Below are positions 7,094 to 12,196 of a stretch of 12,196 nucleotides of DNA, in pieces. Source of the DNA: Bacillota bacterium. Its GTDB lineage: Bacteria; Bacillota; Clostridia; Tissierellales; Sedimentibacteraceae. The stretch spans positions 1 to 12,196 of the forward strand of contig JARBUP010000060.1 in the NCBI GenBank assembly GCA_029239575.1, written 5' to 3'. Made by a program: the position numbers and the translations under genes. The notes beneath the pieces are model-generated. The model did not search any database. It saw nothing but the letters and a program-made list of their open reading frames with translations, and had not been told where the DNA came from. Position 1 is the stretch's first letter. Every line of letters begins with the position of its first letter.

Positions 7094-8809
7094 ATGAAGG
7101 GTTTAGGAGTATCTCCAGGTATTGGTATAGGTAAGGCTTTTATAATCGAAAGCGAAACTATTAATATAGAGAAAATTTATATTAGTGATACATCATCAGA
7201 AGTCGAAAGACTTAGAAGTGCTATAAATATTTGTAAATACGAAATAGATAAGTTATACTTAAAAACGCTTCATGAAATAGGTGAAAAAGAAGCGATGATT
7301 TTTAAGTCCCATGAAATGATGCTTGAGGATGAGTCCTTTATATTAGAAATAGAATCGAAGATTTTAAATGATAATGTAAATGCAGAATATGCTTTAAAAG
7401 AAACTACTACTGCATATATTGAATTGTTTGAAAATATAAAAGATGATTACTTAAGAGAAAGAGCTGATGACCTTAAGGATATAATGAATCGTGTTTTAAG
7501 AGAACTTTTAGGTATACATCCAACAGATTTTTCTAAAATGGAAATAAACTCAGTTATTATTGCAAAAGAATTAACGCCATCTGATACAGCACAACTTGAT
7601 AGAAATAAAGTTGTTGCTATGATTACAGAATTTGGTGGAAATAATTCACATGCTGCTATTATGGCAAGGATAATGGGCATACCTACAGTTTTAGGTATAA
7701 AAGGAATTTTAAATGAAATAAAATCCAATGATTTAATTATATGTGATGGAAAAACTGGAATAATTATTATTAATCCAGGTAATGACGATAAAAAATATTA
7801 TAAACAAAAAAAAGAAGAAGAAGATTTATTCAAAAATGAATTAAAGAAATTAATTGGACTTCCTACTGTTACAAAAGATGGATATAAAATAGAGCTTTCA
7901 TCAAACATAGGAACACCTGAAGATATGTCTTTAGTATTAGAAAATGATTCAGAAGGAATAGGATTGTTCAGAAGTGAATTTATTTTTATGAACAGAGAAT
8001 CCGAACCTACTGAAGATGAACAACTTGAACAATATAAAGGTATATTAAAACAGATGAGTAATAAGCCTGTAATAATCAGAACATTGGACATAGGTGGAGA
8101 CAAAGAAGTACCTTATTTAGATATGCCTAAAGAAGATAATCCATTTTTGGGATATAGAGCCATACGCCTTTGCCTTGGCAATGAATGTTTATTTAAAACA
8201 CAGCTACGAGCAATTTTGCGTTCAAGTGTATATGGAAATGTTAAAATTATGTTTCCGATGATATCTACTTTGAAAGAGCTTCGTGATGCTAAAAAAATTC
8301 TTGAAGAAGCGAAACAAGAATTAAGAAATGAAAATATAGAATTTAAAGAAGATATAGAATTAGGAATTATGATTGAAATACCTTCTGCTGCAATTATATC
8401 TGATTTATTGGCAAAAGAAGTTGATTTTTTCAGTATAGGAACTAATGATTTAATACAATATACAATGGCTGTGGATAGAATGAATTCTAAATTAGCACAT
8501 TTATACAGCCAATACCATCCAGCAATGCTACGTTTGATAAAAAGCATAATTAAAAACGGACATGATGCAGGTATTTGGGTTGGAATGTGCGGCGAAGCTG
8601 CAGGAGATCCAATATTAATTCCATTATTAATAGGCATGGGGCTTGATGAGTTAAGCATGAACTCTTCATCTATATTATATGCAAGAGGAGTCATTAGAAA
8701 TTTAGACAAACAAGAATTAGAACAAATAGCAGAAAATGCACTGCAATTGGAAGCAGCAATTGATGTGGAAAATTATTTAAGCAATTTGTTTGTTAATAAA
8801 AATAATTAA
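7094..8809 (+). CDS. ptsI: PTS enzyme I (phosphoenolpyruvate-protein phosphotransferase)
   Basis: Enzyme I autophosphorylates from PEP and passes the phosphate to HPr, starting the cytoplasmic relay for sugar uptake. The 571 residues match the usual length. The N-terminal half carries the HPr-binding and swivelling domains with the phospho-acceptor His186 in GGNNSHAAIMAR. The C-terminal PEP-binding barrel shows GLFRSEFIFMNR, RTLDIGGDK, the signature DFFSIGTNDLIQYTMAVDR and catalytic Cys499 in GMCGEAAGDP. GTGGTGA lies just before the ATG at 7094. It usually follows ptsH, but here no HPr gene is adjacent: its neighbours are divergent aroD and, 23 bases downstream, a flavodoxin-like gene. Nitrogen-PTS EI has an extra GAF domain, which is absent here. 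A dedicated enzyme I of a special PTS cannot be excluded. Confidence 0.96.
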   Translation: MKGLGVSPGIGIGKAFIIESETINIEKIYISDTSSEVERLRSAINICKYEIDKLYLKTLHEIGEKEAMIFKSHEMMLEDESFILEIESKILNDNVNAEYALKETTTAYIELFENIKDDYLRERADDLKDIMNRVLRELLGIHPTDFSKMEINSVIIAKELTPSDTAQLDRNKVVAMITEFGGNNSHAAIMARIMGIPTVLGIKGILNEIKSNDLIICDGKTGIIIINPGNDDKKYYKQKKEEEDLFKNELKKLIGLPTVTKDGYKIELSSNIGTPEDMSLVLENDSEGIGLFRSEFIFMNRESEPTEDEQLEQYKGILKQMSNKPVIIRTLDIGGDKEVPYLDMPKEDNPFLGYRAIRLCLGNECLFKTQLRAILRSSVYGNVKIMFPMISTLKELRDAKKILEEAKQELRNENIEFKEDIELGIMIEIPSAAIISDLLAKEVDFFSIGTNDLIQYTMAVDRMNSKLAHLYSQYHPAMLRLIKSIIKNGHDAGIWVGMCGEAAGDPILIPLLIGMGLDELSMNSSSILYARGVIRNLDKQELEQIAENALQLEAAIDVENYLSNLFVNKNN

Positions 8810-8832
8810 CTATTAAACGAGGGGACTCTAAA

Positions 8833-9414
8833 ATGATTAAAAAAGTATCTATAGTATTCCACAGTGTTTGTGGAAATAATTATTTAATTGCCAATGACTT
8901 TTATAATGAATTTAAAAATTATGATATGGATGTAAATATATACAGAATAGAAGATGCAAATTATGAATCACTTGCTGAACAATTTGAAGTGGCTAGCCAA
9001 TATAAAGAAGAAATATTAAAATTACAAATTGCTTCCCCAGAAAAGTTATTGGACTCAGATTTAATAATAATGGGTTCCCCTACTTATTACGGCAATGTAT
9101 CAGGAGCAATGAAAATTTTTATGGATTCATTTTCTACTTATTGGACTGAAGCAAAATTTTGGGGCAAAAAGTTATTTTCATTTTCCACAAGCGGAAATGC
9201 AGAAGGTGGCGGAGATATGTGCTTAAATTGCATAAATGTTTTTGGTTTGCACATGGGAATGATACCCATACCAATTCCATCTAATTTAATAGAGGGCAAA
9301 AATCATACAGCATATGGACTTTTACATTATGTAGGTGATAATTCTGACAAAAGGCCAAATGAAGATACAAAAACTACAATAAAAGCTATTACAAAAAGGT
9401 TACTTACATTATAA
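8833..9414 (+). CDS. Flavodoxin-like / NAD(P)H-dependent FMN oxidoreductase family protein
   Basis: The 193-residue protein has the flavodoxin fold. The first strand and FMN phosphate loop are at residues 4-16 (VSIVFHSVCGNNY, where many relatives have S/T-x-T-G-N-T). GSPTYYGNVSGAMKIFMDS at 81-99 is the WrbA-type flavin loop and dimer helix, and FSTSGNAEGGG at 117-127 the second flavin loop. No signal peptide or membrane segment is seen. The exact substrate is unknown; relatives include quinone reductases (WrbA) and iron-sulphur flavoproteins, but the cysteine cluster of the latter is not present. It lies 23 bases after ptsI with an AGGGGA ribosome binding site and shares the terminator at 9430-9452, so the two are probably one operon. 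A functional link to the PTS is not evident. Confidence 0.85.
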   Translation: MIKKVSIVFHSVCGNNYLIANDFYNEFKNYDMDVNIYRIEDANYESLAEQFEVASQYKEEILKLQIASPEKLLDSDLIIMGSPTYYGNVSGAMKIFMDSFSTYWTEAKFWGKKLFSFSTSGNAEGGGDMCLNCINVFGLHMGMIPIPIPSNLIEGKNHTAYGLLHYVGDNSDKRPNEDTKTTIKAITKRLLTL

Positions 9415-9429
9415 ATTATAAATATATTG

Positions 9430-9452
9430 CGGCAGGATACCTGCCGTTTTTT
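9430..9452 (+). terminator. Intrinsic terminator after the flavodoxin-like gene
   Basis: CGGCAGG (9430-9436) and CCTGCCG (9440-9446) form a G+C-rich seven-base stem with an ATA loop, followed by six T residues (9447-9452). It lies 16 bases after the stop codon at 9414 and ends the ptsI unit. Confidence 0.93.
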
Positions 9453-9503
9453 ATATTAAAATTTAATATAAATAATATGGCTATTACCCCAAAAGTATAT
9501 ATA

Positions 9504-9577
9504 TGTCATTCTGAGTGATAGCGAAGAATCTAAAAACATTTAAAATATAAGATCCTTCGCTATCGATCAGGATGACA
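9504..9577. repeat. Interspersed hairpin repeat, intact copy
   Basis: Two 28-base arms (9504-9531 and 9550-9577) are complementary except at four positions, two of which could be G-U pairs in RNA. The loop is 18 bases. The left arm begins TGTCATTCTGAG and the right arm ends CAGGATGACA. The right arm is 26/28 identical to 903-930. The element is non-coding and lies just beyond a terminator and before the thioesterase promoters. It resembles REP/MITE-like intergenic palindromes known by recollection from many bacterial genomes. I see no target-site duplication. Confidence 0.85.
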
Positions 9578-9590
9578 AGAAGCAAAAATA

Positions 9591-9619
9591 TTGACTTATT
9601 GGCCTTATAATCATAATAT
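9591..9619 (+). promoter_or_regulatory. Upstream promoter of the thioesterase-rlmD unit
   Basis: TTGACT (9591-9596) and TAATAT (9614-9619) are 17 bases apart, a good sigma-A match. It would give a leader of about 85 bases before the ATG at 9713. Confidence 0.5.
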
Positions 9620-9625
9620 GATTTA

Positions 9626-9654
9626 TTGACTAATAAAAACTATTAAGGTATTAT
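9626..9654 (+). promoter_or_regulatory. Downstream promoter of the thioesterase-rlmD unit
   Basis: A second TTGACT (9626-9631) is 17 bases from TATTAT (9649-9654). The predicted start near 9661 falls inside the inverted repeat at 9653-9674, which would make this promoter sensitive to a bound repressor. Confidence 0.55.
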
Positions 9655-9674
9655 GTTCACATATGTTTGAACAT
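9653..9674 (+). promoter_or_regulatory. Candidate operator (inverted repeat) at the thioesterase promoter
   Basis: ATGTTCA (9653-9659) and TGAACAT (9668-9674) are exact complements spaced by eight bases, a 22-base dyad. It overlaps the end of the minus-10 box and the predicted start site. The size suits a dimeric repressor such as a MarR- or TetR-family protein. No regulator gene is in the window, so the binder is unknown. Confidence 0.45.
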
Positions 9675-9712
9675 TATACAAATATTTAAACAATACTAAT
9701 ATGAGGTATAAA

Positions 9713-10216
9713 ATGCAGTATAAAGTTTTAAAAAAGCAGAAAATAAGCAGAGATTGCTTTGTATGCGGAACAGAAAATAATGAATCTCTAAAAACTAAGT
9801 TTTACGAACTTGAAAATGGAGAGCTCTTGTCCATTTCTAACCCATTGCCAACACATCAAAGCTATCCCGACAGAATGCATGGTGGAATAATATCTGCTAT
9901 TTTAGATGAAGCAATAGGTAGAACCATAATGATTGAAGAACCTATGTCTTGGGGTGTCACTGTAGAGCTAAATATAAAATACAGAAAACCAGTATCATTA
10001 AGCAATCCCATAAGAGCTATAACAAGAGTTACAAAAAATAAAAAAATGATGTTTGAAGGCACTGGTGAAATAATACTTGAAGACGGAAGTATAGCTGTTG
10101 AGGCACATGCTAAATATGTAAAAATGAGCTTAGAAAGAATATGCAATGAAACAGGTGGAGATCTTTCAATGATGATTGATGATGAATCAAATGCACCGGA
10201 CTCAATAGAATTATAA
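9713..10216 (+). CDS. PaaI-family hotdog-fold thioesterase
   Basis: The 167-residue protein has a single hotdog domain, expected to hydrolyse acyl-CoA or a related thioester in the cytoplasm. The family signature is RMHGGIISAILDEAIGR (54-70), with the His-Gly-Gly turn at 56-58 and the acidic pair Asp65-Glu66 in the central helix. DCFVCGTENNESL (14-26) is the N-terminal cysteine motif seen in a subset of these enzymes. I chose the ATG at 9713 because GAGGT lies five bases upstream. The ATG at 9701 overlaps that site and has no ribosome binding site of its own. The last 30 residues are acidic and extend past the domain. It lies 42 bases before rlmD without a terminator, so the genes are probably co-transcribed. 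The substrate cannot be told. Confidence 0.85.
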   Translation: MQYKVLKKQKISRDCFVCGTENNESLKTKFYELENGELLSISNPLPTHQSYPDRMHGGIISAILDEAIGRTIMIEEPMSWGVTVELNIKYRKPVSLSNPIRAITRVTKNKKMMFEGTGEIILEDGSIAVEAHAKYVKMSLERICNETGGDLSMMIDDESNAPDSIEL

Positions 10217-10258
10217 AAAAATTTTAAAATAATATATTATTAAATTATAGGAGTACAA

Positions 10259-11632
10259 ATGAAAAAAGGCGATATAGTTGAAGTAATAATAGATGATATA
10301 AAATTTCCTAATAAAGGAATTGCAAATTTAGATGGTAAAGAAATTATTATAAAAAATGCAATACCAACACAAAAATTGCAAGCAAGAATATCTAAAAAAA
10401 GAAGTGGAATAACTGAAGCTAAAATATTAGAAGTATTACAAAAAGCTGATTATGAAATAGAACCTAATTGCGAACAATTCACTTTTTGTGGAGGATGTTC
10501 ATATCAAAATGTTCCATATGAAAAACAGCTTGAATTTAAATCTAATCAAGTTAAGACAATTTTAGATAATGTATTAAAAGATTCATATGAATTTCTACCA
10601 ATAGTGCAAAGCCCTAAAACAACTGAATATAGAAATAAAATGGAGTTTTCATTTGGTGATGAGATAAAAGATGGGCCATTAACACTGGGAATGCACAGAA
10701 GAAACAGCTTCCACAGTATAGTTAATACAAGTTGTTGTTCAATAGTTGATGAAGATTTTCGACAAATACTTTGTAAAATACTGGAATATTTCCAGGGAAA
10801 TAGTCAAACTTACTACCATAAAACTACGAATATTGGGTTTTTAAGGTATTTAATAGTACGAAAAACAGAAAAAACTCAGGAAATGCTGATAAATTTAGTA
10901 ACAACAAGCCAAAGCGTTTTAAATGAAAAAGAATTTGTAGATTTAATTTTAAATGCAGGATTAAATTGCACTGTAAAATGCATTGCTCATTCTATTTATG
11001 ATGGGGTTGCCGATGTTGCTAAAGCAGATGAAATGAGAATATTATATGGCGAAGACAAAATAGTAGAAGAATTACTTGGTCTTAAATTTAATATATCTAC
11101 ATTTTCGTTTTTCCAAACTAATTCTCTTGGAGCAGAAAAACTTTACACAATTGCAAGAGATTTTATAGGCAAAACTAAGGATAAAATTATATTTGATTTA
11201 TATTCAGGCACAGGAACAATAGGTCAAATATTAGCTTCAACAGCTAAAAAAGTAATAGGAATTGAAATAGTTGAAGCTGCTGTAGAAAAAGCTAATGAAA
11301 ATGCTAAACTTAACAATCTTCAAAACTGCGAATTCATAGCAGGAGATGTTTTAGTTAAAATAGATGAACTTCAAGATAAACCTGATATTATTGTATTAGA
11401 TCCACCAAGAGAAGGAATTCATCCTAAAGCAATTCAAAAAATAATTGATTATAAGCCAGAAACATTTATTTATATTTCTTGCAAGCCAACATCATTATTA
11501 AAAGATTTACCATATTTCTTGGATGCTGGTTATAAAGTTGAAAAAGTACAATGTGTAGATATGTTCCCTATGACACCGCATGTTGAGACAGTTTTGCTAT
11601 TAACAAGGAATTCCAACAATTTAAGTGATTAG
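10259..11632 (+). CDS. rlmD: 23S rRNA (uracil-5)-methyltransferase, RlmD/RumA family
   Basis: This 457-residue SAM-dependent enzyme makes 5-methyluridine in 23S rRNA. A TRAM-like RNA-binding domain occupies about residues 1-60. The iron-sulphur cluster cysteines are Cys71, Cys77 and Cys80 (CEQFTFCGGC), with the fourth probably Cys159 or Cys160. Then come FFQTN (284-288), the SAM motif DLYSGTGTIG (313-322), DPPREG (381-386), the catalytic Cys408 in SCKP, and Glu443 in HVETV. AGGAG lies five bases before the ATG. The Bacillus homologue RlmCD methylates both U747 and U1939, so the target positions are not certain from sequence. The 3' end of such genes is a known integration target for mobile elements in streptococci, and the sequence beyond the stop looks accessory. 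Confidence 0.93.
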   Translation: MKKGDIVEVIIDDIKFPNKGIANLDGKEIIIKNAIPTQKLQARISKKRSGITEAKILEVLQKADYEIEPNCEQFTFCGGCSYQNVPYEKQLEFKSNQVKTILDNVLKDSYEFLPIVQSPKTTEYRNKMEFSFGDEIKDGPLTLGMHRRNSFHSIVNTSCCSIVDEDFRQILCKILEYFQGNSQTYYHKTTNIGFLRYLIVRKTEKTQEMLINLVTTSQSVLNEKEFVDLILNAGLNCTVKCIAHSIYDGVADVAKADEMRILYGEDKIVEELLGLKFNISTFSFFQTNSLGAEKLYTIARDFIGKTKDKIIFDLYSGTGTIGQILASTAKKVIGIEIVEAAVEKANENAKLNNLQNCEFIAGDVLVKIDELQDKPDIIVLDPPREGIHPKAIQKIIDYKPETFIYISCKPTSLLKDLPYFLDAGYKVEKVQCVDMFPMTPHVETVLLLTRNSNNLSD

Positions 11633-11941
11633 GTAAAACTCTCTGGGCAAATCTGGGGCAAAAAATATTTTTTTCTCGGATTTGCTCTATTATTTTGTCA
11701 TCATATTGTCTATAAAAAATTTTCTAAGTTTAATACAGATCCCTTTAGTCTTTTTATAAAAATAAAAAAATTCGCTACTATTAACTTATAGGACAAATTC
11801 CTAAATGTGTATGATATTCCAATGTTTAATGTTTAACTAACTGATAAATTTTTACTATGTTGTCAAGTTTAAATCTATAAATACATTTTATCTTGTCGCC
11901 TTACAATTCATCTTAACTTTCTATACTTTTAAGTTATTACT
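11633..11941. other. Gene-poor junction between rlmD and the methyltransferase
   Basis: No complete gene is visible in these 309 bases. The plus strand stays open in the rlmD frame for about 50 codons past the stop, which is unusual for such A+T-rich DNA. It includes SGQIWGKK, which faintly recalls C-terminal tails of some tyrosine recombinases. GCAAATC (11647-11653) pairs with GATTTGC (11679-11685) around an A-run/T-run palindrome; this may serve as an atypical rlmD terminator, but the T-run is in the loop side and not after the stem. The remainder shows nothing I can name. Confidence 0.35.
11643..11663. repeat. Short imperfect tandem repeat after rlmD
   Basis: CTGGGCAAAT (11643-11652) is followed at once by CTGGGGCAAAA (from 11653). 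The two units differ mainly by one inserted G. The repeat is locally G+C-rich compared with its surroundings and lies 10 bases after the rlmD stop. Confidence 0.5.
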
Positions 11942-12196
11942 TTAGGGGGCTTGATCTCCCCAACAATCCCATCCATTAACCTTTTCTCTTGCAAATAACT
12001 CTATTTTATGCACATCACCGAATAAATCAGTTATTCTATTTCTTACTTCATTTGGTTTTTTACTATGTATTGTCCTTGGAGATTCTACTAACGCCCTTAC
12101 TTTATTATTGACTTTGTATTTAGTCATGCTTCCCTTGATACCTAATATGCAAATCTCGGTACTTTTTAAGGTCCAAGGTGCATAATTAACACAAGT
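11942..12196 (-). CDS. MT-A70-family adenine-N6 methyltransferase, C-terminal part (cut by window edge)
   Basis: The minus-strand frame is open from the right edge (12196) to the stop at 11942, giving 84 residues. It reads WTLKSTEICILGIKGS, then VRALVESPRTIHSKKPNE, then ITDLFGDVHKIELFAR and GWDCWGDQ. This order is characteristic of the C-terminal half of MT-A70-type m6A DNA methyltransferases of phages and mobile elements. The Met at 12127 is internal, because the family match continues upstream of it; the true start and the DPPW catalytic motif lie outside the window. No truncation is visible in the part seen, although the C-terminus ends within a few residues of the usual WGN/WGD motif. The gene is convergent with rlmD and probably belongs to an integrated element. 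Whether it acts alone or with a restriction enzyme cannot be judged. Confidence 0.85.
   Translation of the reverse strand, partial: TCVNYAPWTLKSTEICILGIKGSMTKYKVNNKVRALVESPRTIHSKKPNEVRNRITDLFGDVHKIELFAREKVNGWDCWGDQAP

Noticed and set aside
9701..9712. ATG start at 9701 for the thioesterase
   Set aside because: It overlaps the GAGGT site that serves the ATG at 9713 and has no ribosome binding site of its own.
11578..12196. A duplicated rlmD end (attachment-site repeat) inside the window
   Set aside because: I found no second copy of the HVETV-coding segment between 11600 and 12196; any partner site would have to lie outside.

Overview
The window is A+T-rich DNA with Shine-Dalgarno sites of the AGGAGG type, close spacing within gene runs, near-consensus sigma-A promoters and intrinsic terminators. 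This, with the gene families present (ArgJ-type cyclic arginine pathway, type I AroD, PTS enzyme I, RlmD-like methylase), points to a low-G+C anaerobic Firmicute of the class Clostridia. I cannot name the genus. Most of the window is core metabolism. Only the right end looks accessory.

Layout from left to right. Bases 1-101 hold the start of a minus-strand gene running off the left edge (amidohydrolase / guanine deaminase-like), overlapping the end of a beta-class carbonic anhydrase (64-687, minus). A hairpin-repeat spacer (about 780-930) follows. Next is a compact minus-strand arginine operon, transcribed argC-argJ-argB-argD (5377 down to 978), with a clear promoter at 5471-5499, a candidate operator at the start site, and a strong terminator at 930-960. 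After an A+T-rich spacer comes aroD (5892-6644, minus) with its own terminator. A divergent 449-base spacer separates aroD from ptsI (7094-8809, plus), which is paired with a flavodoxin-like protein (8833-9414) and closed by a terminator at 9430-9452. A second copy of the hairpin repeat follows (9504-9577), then tandem promoters and an inverted repeat upstream of a PaaI-type thioesterase (9713-10216) and an rlmD-like rRNA uracil methylase (10259-11632). The last 560 bases hold a gene-poor stretch and the C-terminal part of an MT-A70-type adenine methyltransferase, convergent with rlmD and open to the right edge.

How the genes work together. ArgJ, ArgB, ArgC and ArgD take glutamate to ornithine, with ArgJ recycling the acetyl group. 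AroD supplies 3-dehydroshikimate for aromatic amino acids. Enzyme I feeds phosphate from PEP into sugar uptake, but its usual partner HPr (ptsH) is not adjacent. The MT-A70 methyltransferase belongs to a type common on phages and mobile elements. rlmD homologues are known integration targets in other Firmicutes, so the right end may be the edge of an integrated or decayed element.

I did not find a CRISPR array, rRNA or tRNA gene, T-box, or a recognisable new multi-gene system. The least explained items are the paired hairpin repeats, the inverted repeat before the thioesterase gene, the G+C-richer island near 5793-5834, and the right-hand junction.
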